Source: Muribaculaceae bacterium Isolate-037 (Harlan) (GTDB lineage Bacteria > Bacteroidota > Bacteroidia > Bacteroidales > Muribaculaceae). Taken from it: a DNA stretch of 64,000 nt. Made by a program: the position numbers and the translations under genes. Under the pieces are notes generated by a model. The model did no database searches, was not told the DNA's origin, and was given only the letters and a program-made list of their open reading frames with translations. Each line of letters begins with the position of its first letter. Within the stretch, counting starts at the first letter, position 1. This document shows, piece after piece, positions 53,232 to 61,021 of the stretch. The stretch is from NCBI GenBank assembly GCA_003762615.1, contig RIAZ01000020.1, positions 1 to 64,000 of the forward strand, read 5' to 3'.

Positions 53232-55007
53232 TCACATTCTTTCAGGCATTTCCATGCCGAGAAGTGATACTCCGGACTTCAGTGTGCGGGCCACGACAGC
53301 TGACAGCAGGAGACGGAACGTGCGTTTTGCCTCATCTTCCTCCTTGAGGATGGAGTAGTCGTGATAGAACTGGTTGTACTCCTTAGCAAGATCATAGCAA
53401 TAATTGGCGATAAGGGCGGGGGAGTAGGTCCTGCCAGCCTCCTTCACTACCGATGGGAAGTCTGCCACTTTCTGAATCAATGTGGATTCCTTCTCGTTGG
53501 GAGTGGTCTGCGGTGTGGCTGACATGTCGATGCCTCCGGCGCGACGTATCACTGACTGGATGCGTGCGTAGGTGTACTGAAGGAACGGACCCGTGTTGCC
53601 GTTGAAATCGATTGATTCCTTCGGATTGAAGAGCATATTCTTCTTGGGGTCTACTTTAAGAAGGAAATATTTCAGCGCACCGAGTCCAACCATACGTGCC
53701 ACTTCGGCAGCCTCTTCCTCCGGCATATCGGCAAAGCGGTCGGCAGAGGTCTCACGTGCGGAATCCACCATCTGCTGTATGAGGTCGTCGGCATCCACCA
53801 CAGTGCCTTCGCGAGATTTCATCTTACCTTCAGGAAGCTCAACCATACCGTAGGAGAAATGGGTGAGATCCTTGCCCCATTTGAAACCGAGCTTGTCAAG
53901 TAGGAGCGACAGCACCTGGAAATGATAGTTCTGCTCGTTGCCCACCACGTATATCATCTTGTCGATGGGGAAATCCTGATAGCGCAGTTTCGCGGTGCCG
54001 ATATCCTGGGTCATGTAGACGGATGTGCCGTCAGCACGAAGCAGAAGCTTATGGTCAAGACCGTCGCCTGTGAGGTCGGCCCATACTGAACCATCCTCCT
54101 TGCGATACATTATCCCTTTCTCAATACCTCCGAGCACGAGATCCTTACCTTCAAGATAGGTGTCGCTTTCATAATATATCTTGTCGAAGTTTACACCAAG
54201 ACGACGGTAGGTCTCATCAAATCCTTCATATACCCATTCATTCATAGTCTTCCAGAGAGAGCGCACCTCCTCGTCGCCGGCTTCCCATTTGCGAAGCATC
54301 TCGCGGGCCTCCAGCATGAGGGGGGATTCAGCTTCTGCCTCCTCCTTGGTGCGTCCGTTATCCATAAGTTCCTTCACTTCCGCCTTGAAATGCTTGTCGA
54401 ATTCCACGTAGAAATCGCCGATAAGGTGGTCGCCCTTCTTCCCGGCTGATTCAGGAGTGGCACCATTTCCCCATTTCTTCCATGCGAGCATCGACTTGCA
54501 GATGTGTATGCCTCGGTCGTTGACGATGTTGGTCTTCACCACTTTGTGACCGTTAGCCTCAAGTATGCAAGAAAGGGAATATCCGAGAAGATTATTCCTT
54601 ACGTGACCGAGGTGAAGAGGTTTGTTGGTGTTGGGGGATGAGTATTCCACCATTACGAGGTCGGAATTTTCATCAGCTTTCTTTATGCCGAAGTTGGAAT
54701 CTGCTGCAATATCGTGGAGGATACCGAGCCAGAATGCCGGGTTGATTGATATGTTGAGGAATCCTTTCACCACATTGAATTTCTCCACTGCCGGCTCATT
54801 GGTCACGAGCCATTCGCCGATTTCTGTGGCAGTGGCTTCGGGCGACTTGTGGGATGCCTTCAGATATGGGAACACCACGATGGTGAGATTGCCTTCAAAT
54901 TCCTTTCTTGTAGCCTGTGGCACGATGGATGCCGGATCAATTGAAACTCCGTAAAGGCTGGAGATCGCTTTTGCAACAGCACCAGAGATTATTGATTCTA
55001 CTGTCAT
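53232..55007 (-). CDS. argS: Arginyl-tRNA synthetase
   Basis: 591 residues, class I synthetase that charges tRNA-Arg. I start at the ATG at 55007 (MTVESIISGAVAKAISSLYG), which aligns with the family N-terminal domain. Longer readings to 55094 run back into the -7 region. The HIGH motif is HLGHVRNNLLGYS; the KMSKS-like loop is GKMKSREGTVVDADDLI. The C-terminal anticodon-binding DALR domain ends with the usual LLSAVVARTLKSGVSLLGMEMPERM. Confidence 0.97.
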   Translation of the reverse strand: MTVESIISGAVAKAISSLYGVSIDPASIVPQATRKEFEGNLTIVVFPYLKASHKSPEATATEIGEWLVTNEPAVEKFNVVKGFLNISINPAFWLGILHDIAADSNFGIKKADENSDLVMVEYSSPNTNKPLHLGHVRNNLLGYSLSCILEANGHKVVKTNIVNDRGIHICKSMLAWKKWGNGATPESAGKKGDHLIGDFYVEFDKHFKAEVKELMDNGRTKEEAEAESPLMLEAREMLRKWEAGDEEVRSLWKTMNEWVYEGFDETYRRLGVNFDKIYYESDTYLEGKDLVLGGIEKGIMYRKEDGSVWADLTGDGLDHKLLLRADGTSVYMTQDIGTAKLRYQDFPIDKMIYVVGNEQNYHFQVLSLLLDKLGFKWGKDLTHFSYGMVELPEGKMKSREGTVVDADDLIQQMVDSARETSADRFADMPEEEAAEVARMVGLGALKYFLLKVDPKKNMLFNPKESIDFNGNTGPFLQYTYARIQSVIRRAGGIDMSATPQTTPNEKESTLIQKVADFPSVVKEAGRTYSPALIANYCYDLAKEYNQFYHDYSILKEEDEAKRTFRLLLSAVVARTLKSGVSLLGMEMPERM

Positions 55008-55098
55008 TGTCGTTGTTGTCTGTGAGAATGTTATGATTAATTGACAAGGGGGAGTGTGCAGATTGTGATAAAATGGCTGCATTGCTCCTACCACGTTG

Positions 55099-55130
55099 CA
55101 AAATTAGCAAAAAAAGAGCGCTTTCACAAA
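55099..55130 (-). promoter_or_regulatory. argS promoter nested in the HU terminator
   Basis: Minus strand TTTG (55130-55127), 20 bp, TAATTTTG (55106-55099): full consensus. The -33 TTTG lies at the loop-proximal end of the HU terminator stem, so the two elements share DNA. Confidence 0.75.
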
Positions 55131-55145
55131 TAGTGGAAACGCTCT
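55109..55145 (-). terminator. Terminator of the HU gene
   Basis: On the minus strand GAGCGTTTCCAC, a 5-nt loop, GTGAAAGCGCTC (10 of 12 pairs) and then T7. It lies about 57 bp after the HU stop codon. Confidence 0.85.
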
Positions 55146-55200
55146 CTTACTTTATGAGTCACAAAGATTGATGCTTCGTGTGTCGCTTTAGATGAGAATG

Positions 55201-55464
55201 TTACTTGCCGAGCCCGTCAGCAGGTTTGAATTTAACGGTCTTGCGTGCTGCAATCGTGATTTTCTCCTTAGTCTTGGGATTGATACCGGTGCGTTCCGGT
55301 TTTTCCACCACTGAGAATGTGCCGAAGCCGATGAGCTGCACCTTATCGTCATTGGCGAGAGCCTGTGCGATAGATTCAAGACAAGCATCAAGAGCCGCTT
55401 TTGCAGCCACTTTGTTCATATCCGCTTTTGCAGCGATTTCATTGATGAGATCTCCTTTTGTCAT
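55201..55464 (-). CDS. HU-family DNA-binding protein
   Basis: 87 residues, histone-like HU/IHF fold. MTKGDLINEIAAKADMNKVAAKAALDACLESIAQAL forms the dimerisation helices, VQLIGFGTFSVVEKPERTGINPKTKEKITI forms the beta-arms with the conserved GFGTF and the Pro at the arm tip, and AARKTVKFKPADGL ends the protein. Small nucleoid protein that bends DNA. Its leader contains a 10-bp palindrome. Confidence 0.95.
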   Translation of the reverse strand: MTKGDLINEIAAKADMNKVAAKAALDACLESIAQALANDDKVQLIGFGTFSVVEKPERTGINPKTKEKITIAARKTVKFKPADGLGK

Positions 55465-55505
55465 GATTTCAATATGTTTTTTATGAATATAAAATAAATT
55501 TATGC

Positions 55506-55530
55506 AAATGAAGTTGATTAAACTTCATTT
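55506..55530. promoter_or_regulatory. Perfect 10-bp inverted repeat upstream of the HU gene
   Basis: AAATGAAGTT (55506-55515), 5-bp spacer, AACTTCATTT (55521-55530), 42 bp upstream of the start codon. TTCATTTG on the minus strand next to it is a 7-of-8 match to the -7 element, so this could be an operator (perhaps HU autoregulation) or a 5' hairpin. No other feature is seen in 55531-55625. Confidence 0.5.
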
Positions 55531-55625
55531 CTATAGTTTATAATATAGAACAATAGAAAGGTGTAAAAGTATTACGAAAATAGAGAAAATGTTAAGTAAT
55601 CGTAAAAAAAGGGGGGAATGGAATG

Positions 55626-55657
55626 AAAAAGCGTGCGGTATGGATGATACCGCACGC
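55626..55657 (-). terminator. Terminator of the GH3 gene
   Basis: GCGTGCGGTAT (55631-55641), loop GGATG, ATACCGCACGC (55647-55657): a perfect 11-bp stem. A T5 run follows on the minus strand. It is 44 bp after the GH3 stop. Confidence 0.9.
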
Positions 55658-55700
55658 AAATTATCATATCAATATCCTCAGTTATTTCCGGATGATTTTA

Positions 55701-58040
55701 TCAGATGTTGGGCTTTGACCACACTTTGGTCTCGGTGCAGTTGGCTTTAATTTTCTCGCTTCCGATTGTGAACTGGAACTCACCCTTCTCGATTGTCCAT
55801 TTGCCGTCGTAATTCACGAATGCAAGGTCGGATGCCGGAATCTGGAAATCGAGTTTCTTACTTTCGCCAGCCTTTAGGTCGAGTTTGTCGAACCCTCTCA
55901 CGCGGAGCACGTCGGGAGTGATCGATGCTACGAGGTCAGAGCTGTAAAGGATAACCGGTTCCATACCGTCAACGTTGCCGCTGTTGGTTACAGTGATTCC
56001 GATAGTCAGGATGTCGTCGGCAGAGAAATCTGTCTTGTCGATGGTTATGTCGGAATATTTGAAGGTGGTGTAGCTCATGCCGTATCCGAAAGGCCACTGC
56101 ACGTCGATGTCAGCATTATAGTTGTATGCGCCCGACATTGTTTCGACAGTCTCACAAGGTTTGTGGTCGTATGTGGCGAGAGCGTTGATCCATTTCGGAT
56201 ATGTGTAGGGCAGTTTTGCACTGAAGTTGCGTTTGCCGGAAAGGAGCAGGGCGAGAGCGTCACCACCATAATTCCCGGGGAGCAGCACGTCTACAACTGC
56301 ACTTGCGAGGGGCTCGATCTCACGGATGATGCGCGGACGTCCCTCATTAAGCACGAGCACGATGGGTTTGCCGGTAGCTGCAAGAGCTTTCACCAGTGCA
56401 GTCTGGCGTGGTGAGAGGGTGAGGTCATTCGTATTGCCGGGAGTCTCACAATATGAGTTCTCTCCGATACAAGCAACGATCATGTCTACACCACGGGCAG
56501 CCGCCACGGCTTTCTCTATGCGCACGTTGGTCTCAGCCTCCCATTTGCCGAAGTCCTGCACGTAGTCCATACCCTGTTCGAGCACCACATTTGATGTGCC
56601 ATATTCGTTGCAAAGAGCCTCATATATGGTGTTATACTGTGAATGGAACTTGGGATCGTCAGTGCCTTGCCAAGTGTAAGACCATCCTCCGTTGAGAGAA
56701 CGCATTGTGTTGGCGTTTGGACCGGTCACGAGGATGCGTTTCCCTTTGGCAATGGGGAGAACGTTGTTCTCATTCTTTAGAAGCACCTCACTCTGCACAG
56801 CCAGCTCAAGAGCCTTCATAGCGTGCTGTTCGCTGCCGAAGAGAGGATAATCCTTCGGATTTGTGGCAGGGATCTCGAAGAGTCCGAGACGCAGTTTGAG
56901 GCGGACAATTCTTGACACAGCGTCATCAATACGTTCTTTTGACACCTTACCCTCCTCGACAAGTTCCTTCAGCAATGTGCAGAACTCCATGTCGTATGGG
57001 GTCATCGACATGTCGATTCCGGCATTGATCGCCATCATTATTGCCTCCTTATAGTCGGCAGCCACCTTGTCGCGTTTCCAGATATTATGAATGTCTGCCC
57101 AGTCGGTCACGATCATACCGTCCCAGTTTAGGTCTTCTTTCAGCCAAGTGGTAAGCATCTCATAGTTTGCATGGAACGGCACACCATTGTTGATGCCTGA
57201 ATTGACCATGACTGACAGTGCTCCGGCGCGTATAGCCTCCTTGAAAGGATGGAAATATTTCTCACGCAGGTCTACCGGATTGATTGATGACGGGGTGCGG
57301 TCTTTTCCTGTGACGGGGTTGCCGTAAGCCATATAGTGCTTCAGACAGGCAGCCACGTTCTTGGAGCCGACATGATTCGGGTCATCGCCCTGATAGCCCT
57401 TCACCATCTCGATAGCCATCGCACCGTTGATATACGGGTCTTCACCGAAGCTTTCCCATATACGGCTCCATACCGGGTTGCGTCCGAGGTCCATCACGGG
57501 ATTATATACCCAAGGGATTGCACATGCACGCGATTCGTAGGCGCATATCTCCGCACCCTCTCTTACGAGATCACGGTTGAAGGATGCAGCCATATTGATT
57601 TCCTGCGGGAACAATGTTCCCCCCTTTGTATAGGTGGTGCCGTGGTTCTGGTCAACACCATATATGTCGGGCACTCCGATATATTTCATTGAAGCGTCTT
57701 GGATTCCGCTGATGATATTATACCATATTTCAGGGTCTTGAGCCTCTCCGAGAGGAGTGTTGAGTACGGAACCGACACGATATTTCTCGAAAGCGTTCTG
57801 CACTTTTTCCGGATTGAGGGTCACTTTCCCGTCGGTAAGTGAGTCTGCGAGTATGACGTCAATGTTGATCTCACACATCTGTCCCACTTTATCGTCGAGC
57901 GACATTTTGGATACTATTTCCGACACTCGTTTTTCAAGGTCGTTGTCAGCCGGTATTGCCGGCGACATGGCTCTGTCAGACGTGTTGCGTCCGCAGGCGA
58001 GCGCAAGCAAGGATAGAGCTGCAAAGGATAATTTTTTCAT
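55701..58040 (-). CDS. GH3 beta-glycosidase, lipoprotein
   Basis: 779 residues from the ATG at 58040, which opens into a lipoprotein signal (lipobox LALAC). Longer readings would pass the -7 element at 58082-58089. Three GH3 domains: a TIM-like barrel (about 35-370) with KHYMAYG and the nucleophile D313 in VTDWADIHN, an alpha/beta sandwich (about 390-640), and a C-terminal fibronectin-III-like domain (SDVLRVRGFDKLDLKAGESKKL). Typical substrates are beta-glucosides or beta-xylosides. The gene stands alone, far from the PUL and without its operator boxes, so I do not assign it to that system. Confidence 0.93.
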   Translation of the reverse strand: MKKLSFAALSLLALACGRNTSDRAMSPAIPADNDLEKRVSEIVSKMSLDDKVGQMCEINIDVILADSLTDGKVTLNPEKVQNAFEKYRVGSVLNTPLGEAQDPEIWYNIISGIQDASMKYIGVPDIYGVDQNHGTTYTKGGTLFPQEINMAASFNRDLVREGAEICAYESRACAIPWVYNPVMDLGRNPVWSRIWESFGEDPYINGAMAIEMVKGYQGDDPNHVGSKNVAACLKHYMAYGNPVTGKDRTPSSINPVDLREKYFHPFKEAIRAGALSVMVNSGINNGVPFHANYEMLTTWLKEDLNWDGMIVTDWADIHNIWKRDKVAADYKEAIMMAINAGIDMSMTPYDMEFCTLLKELVEEGKVSKERIDDAVSRIVRLKLRLGLFEIPATNPKDYPLFGSEQHAMKALELAVQSEVLLKNENNVLPIAKGKRILVTGPNANTMRSLNGGWSYTWQGTDDPKFHSQYNTIYEALCNEYGTSNVVLEQGMDYVQDFGKWEAETNVRIEKAVAAARGVDMIVACIGENSYCETPGNTNDLTLSPRQTALVKALAATGKPIVLVLNEGRPRIIREIEPLASAVVDVLLPGNYGGDALALLLSGKRNFSAKLPYTYPKWINALATYDHKPCETVETMSGAYNYNADIDVQWPFGYGMSYTTFKYSDITIDKTDFSADDILTIGITVTNSGNVDGMEPVILYSSDLVASITPDVLRVRGFDKLDLKAGESKKLDFQIPASDLAFVNYDGKWTIEKGEFQFTIGSEKIKANCTETKVWSKPNI

Positions 58041-58081
58041 TTGAGAAAAGTTGGTTAGGTTATACTGAGTTAGTAGTTCAG

Positions 58082-58089
58082 CAAAGGTA
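58082..58089 (-). promoter_or_regulatory. -7 element of the GH3 gene
   Basis: TACCTTTG on the minus strand, 41 bp before the ATG at 58040. A -33 TTTG at the expected distance is not evident. Confidence 0.55.
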
Positions 58090-58171
58090 CGAATTATATT
58101 GTAAAAATGGAAAGCTTTGATGTGAAAATTATTAAAAAATACTTCCATTGCTTCCGGATGGATGGCATCGG

Positions 58172-58203
58172 TTTGGTTAGCAACCGAAAAATTGTTAAAT
58201 TTG
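58172..58203 (+). promoter_or_regulatory. Promoter of the rhomboid pair, predicted leaderless
   Basis: TTTG (58172-58175), 20 bp, TAAATTTG (58196-58203): full consensus. The -7 ends 4 bp before the ATG at 58208, so the transcript should start at or within a base or two of the start codon. Confidence 0.75.
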
Positions 58204-58207
58204 CGTC

Positions 58208-58975
58208 ATGTTTGGTAGTAATAGAGGAGGTTTTCTGGCGTCGATACCGCCGGTGACTAAAAACCTTATAATAATCAATCTTATAGTCTGGCTTGCGGAA
58301 GCATTGTTCCCACGATTTTCGGACACCATGATTCGCGTGCTTGGACTTCATTTTGTATCGGCGTCTGATTTCAACCCCATTCAGGTGTTGACCTACATGT
58401 TCTTGCATTCGCCGCAAGGGGTGGCGCACGTGCTTTTCAATATGTTCACTCTCTGGATGTTTGGATCCACGCTTGAGAGAGTATGGGGCGCACGACGGTT
58501 TATTGTGTTCTACCTTGTATGCGGCATTGGTGCGGCTATAGTGCAGGAGGTGGTGTGGACCTTTACCTGGGAGCACGAATATATAAGTGGTATCGCGCCG
58601 CTCAACGGACTTACATACGACCACATGAAAGCAGTCGTTGACAATGCGTTGGCAAAAGGGGATCCTCAATTCTTGTCGGCAGTGGCGCAGATGAAGAACC
58701 ACATGGTGACAATCGGTGCATCCGGTGCGGTGTTCGGTCTGTTGCTTGGATTCGCTTTCGTTTTCCCCGACATGCCGTTGTATCTCTTCTTTATTCCGGT
58801 GCCGATAAAGGCTAAATATATGGTCATAGGGTATGGAGTGATAGAATTTTTCCTTGGAGTAGGAGCCAGCGATATGATAGCACATTTCGCTCATCTCGGC
58901 GGAATGCTGTTCGGACTGGTTATATTGTTGTATTGGAAAAAGAAAGGCATATTGAGAGGTGGCGGCTTTTATTGA
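58208..58975 (+). CDS. Rhomboid-family intramembrane serine protease, first copy
   Basis: 255 residues with six or more membrane helices. Catalytic Ser in TIGASGAVFGLL (GASG motif) and catalytic His in IAHFAHLGGMLFG; the L1 loop carries the WMFGSTLERVWGARRF arginine motif. Rhomboids cut membrane proteins within or near transmembrane segments. A loop insertion of about 50 residues between helices 3 and 4 (EHEYISGIAPLNGLTYD...MKNH) is longer than in GlpG-type proteins. Its end overlaps the next rhomboid gene by 17 bp. Confidence 0.93.
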   Translation: MFGSNRGGFLASIPPVTKNLIIINLIVWLAEALFPRFSDTMIRVLGLHFVSASDFNPIQVLTYMFLHSPQGVAHVLFNMFTLWMFGSTLERVWGARRFIVFYLVCGIGAAIVQEVVWTFTWEHEYISGIAPLNGLTYDHMKAVVDNALAKGDPQFLSAVAQMKNHMVTIGASGAVFGLLLGFAFVFPDMPLYLFFIPVPIKAKYMVIGYGVIEFFLGVGASDMIAHFAHLGGMLFGLVILLYWKKKGILRGGGFY

Positions 58976-59840
58976 CAAATTCAGAGAGGCGTGTGGCTCG
59001 CGTGCATTGGCATGGCTTCTATTGGCAAACTGTGGCATATTCCTTGTAGTGTGGATGATAGTCATCATCGGCAACTATGCCGGATATCCAGGTAATTTCA
59101 CTATGCAGTGGCTCTGTGTGTCGTCGTCTGCTCCGGTGGCATTGCGCCATTTCTGGACAGCTGCCACGTATATGGTGACACACTACGGATTCCTCCATCT
59201 CCTATTCAACATGCTATGGCTTTTCTGGTTCGGACGTATCCTTATGACGTCATTATCCGACCGTCATCTGACATGGATATATGCCGGAGGTGGATTTGCC
59301 GGAGCTGTGCTGTACGTGGCTGTTCATGCGCTTGTGACAGGTATGTCTGATTCCGGATCATATCTATGCGGGGCATCCGCATCGGTCTTGGCTGTGATTG
59401 CAGCCTCTGCGATTCGCACTCCCGATCTGAGACTATATCTGTTTCTGATTGGTGAGGTGAAATTGAAATGGGTTGCGCTTGGATGTATTGTCTTGACCTT
59501 TGCCGGAGTGGGTGGAGGTAATGCCGGAGGGCAGGCGGCTCACGTAGGCGGTGTGCTTTTTGGCGTGCTTTTCACGTTGGCAATCAACGCCGGATATGAT
59601 CCGGTAAAGAGGTTCGCAGATAAGATGCGTGATGTCAGTAGCCGTGAGCCCATATCAATGCCAAGGCGGAAGAATGTCAGGCGCGACGGCAATGCAGTGG
59701 CAAGGGCTGCGGGGGGGAGGTTATCCGACATGTCGCGTCTTGACGAGCTTCTTGACAAGATACGTCTTTCCGGCTATGCCTCACTCACCGACGTTGAGCG
59801 GCGTGAACTGAATGCCCTGTCGCGGAAAATTGAGAAGTGA
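58959..59840 (+). CDS. Rhomboid-family intramembrane serine protease, second copy
   Basis: 293 residues, GTG start (58959) behind a GAGAGG ribosome-binding-like sequence inside the first rhomboid gene. Helices cover about 15-205. Catalytic Ser in YLCGASASVLAV and His in GGQAAHVGGVLFG are both present; WLFWFGRILMTSL matches the L1 loop. A cytoplasmic tail of about 80 residues (basic RRKNVRRDGN, then LDELLDKIRLSGYASLTDVERRELNALSRK) is absent from copy 1. That tail ends in a helical motif common in Bacteroidota rhomboids. The translational coupling suggests the two work together. Confidence 0.92.
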   Translation: MAAFIDKFREACGSRALAWLLLANCGIFLVVWMIVIIGNYAGYPGNFTMQWLCVSSSAPVALRHFWTAATYMVTHYGFLHLLFNMLWLFWFGRILMTSLSDRHLTWIYAGGGFAGAVLYVAVHALVTGMSDSGSYLCGASASVLAVIAASAIRTPDLRLYLFLIGEVKLKWVALGCIVLTFAGVGGGNAGGQAAHVGGVLFGVLFTLAINAGYDPVKRFADKMRDVSSREPISMPRRKNVRRDGNAVARAAGGRLSDMSRLDELLDKIRLSGYASLTDVERRELNALSRKIEK

Positions 59841-59888
59841 TAGATAAAAACAGATACAAAATAATTTCATAAATAACTTAAATCGAGA

Positions 59889-61001
59889 ATGTTTACAATT
59901 CCACTTGTAAATCCTCTGTTGCGCATGGCGCTGAGGATTATTTCGATAGTAGTGTTTATTCTGACGCTTATCTCCGCATACGGCGGTAAATGCAATCCGG
60001 AGTATCTCACGATTCCGGCGGTGCTGTGCCTTGGATTCCCTTATTTCGTGATACTTACCGCATTGTTGTCATTGGCATGGATACTGATGCACCGATTGTT
60101 TTTCTCTCTGCTTGGAGTGCTCACTCTTCTGGCATGTGCCGCCCCGATGTCGGTAGCCGTGCCCTTCAAATTCTCCAAGACGGCATCTCCCGGTGAGCAG
60201 ACCTTCAAGATCATTTCCTGGAATGTGCTCCACACGGATGATGTCAGGAAACCGGATGCACCGACCAACAGGGCGGTGGAATATATGGTCAATTCCGGAG
60301 CTGATGTTATATGTCTGGCAGAGATGAATAATTTCAGTCCTGCAGAGTTGAAGAAGGCGAGTCCTGCCTTGATCGACAGCCTTATCCGGAAATATCCGTT
60401 CCGTGCAGGATTGTCGTCTACGGATATTAAGATATTGTCGAAGTATCCGGTCGACCGCTCGGGATTGTCGCTTGTAAACGACGGCGGTCATCACAGATTT
60501 GACTTCTTCAAGGTCAATTTCCCGAATGGGAAGATATTGAACGTCGGCATGGTGCATCTCTATTCCTACGACCTTTCGGAAGAGGAACGTCAAGTAGTGA
60601 AGGAGATGAAATCGGTCAACGGTGCCAAGTCAAGTGTAAAGGAGCTTAAGGGCACAATATTGTCGAAGTTGAGAAACGCATTCCGTCGGCGTGCGGAAAA
60701 TGCACGCGATCTCCGGGCTGCCATCGACAGCATACGTCCTAACGCGCCCTTGATTATATGCGGAGACTTCAATGACGTGCCGGCATCGTGGGCATACAAT
60801 ATAATAAAGGGTGAGGATATGCGGGATGCGTATGCCGAGACGAATTTCGGACCGACGTTCACGTATAATCTCCATGCCTTCTATTTCCATATCGACCAGA
60901 TGCTCTATAGAGGGAATCTGGAGGCATTGAGCCTGAAGGTAGGGAAAATAAATACATCTGATCATTATCCATTGGTAGGCGAGTTCGCCTTCACAAAATA
61001 A
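59889..61001 (+). CDS. Membrane-anchored endonuclease/exonuclease/phosphatase-family protein
   Basis: 370 residues: three N-terminal membrane helices (about 10-95), then an EEP-fold domain. EEP motifs: FKIISWNVLHTDD (metal-binding Asn), ICLAEMNN (metal-binding Glu), MVHLYSYD, CGDFNDVPASW (Asp/Asn) and TSDHYPLVGEF (His). The domain faces the outside of the inner membrane if topology is as predicted, so nucleic acid or phospholipid phosphodiester cleavage in the periplasm is plausible. It may be co-transcribed with the rhomboids 48 bp upstream. Confidence 0.88.
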   Translation: MFTIPLVNPLLRMALRIISIVVFILTLISAYGGKCNPEYLTIPAVLCLGFPYFVILTALLSLAWILMHRLFFSLLGVLTLLACAAPMSVAVPFKFSKTASPGEQTFKIISWNVLHTDDVRKPDAPTNRAVEYMVNSGADVICLAEMNNFSPAELKKASPALIDSLIRKYPFRAGLSSTDIKILSKYPVDRSGLSLVNDGGHHRFDFFKVNFPNGKILNVGMVHLYSYDLSEEERQVVKEMKSVNGAKSSVKELKGTILSKLRNAFRRRAENARDLRAAIDSIRPNAPLIICGDFNDVPASWAYNIIKGEDMRDAYAETNFGPTFTYNLHAFYFHIDQMLYRGNLEALSLKVGKINTSDHYPLVGEFAFTK

Positions 61002-61021
61002 TAGTCTAATACTTTTTCAGA

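Noticed and set aside
55701..58040. GH3 enzyme as part of the arabinose PUL
   Set aside because: It is 27 kb away with its own promoter and terminator, and lacks the paired operator boxes.
58094..59074. 326-codon minus-strand frame opposite the rhomboids
   Set aside because: Antisense to two intact rhomboid genes; no domain and unnatural composition.
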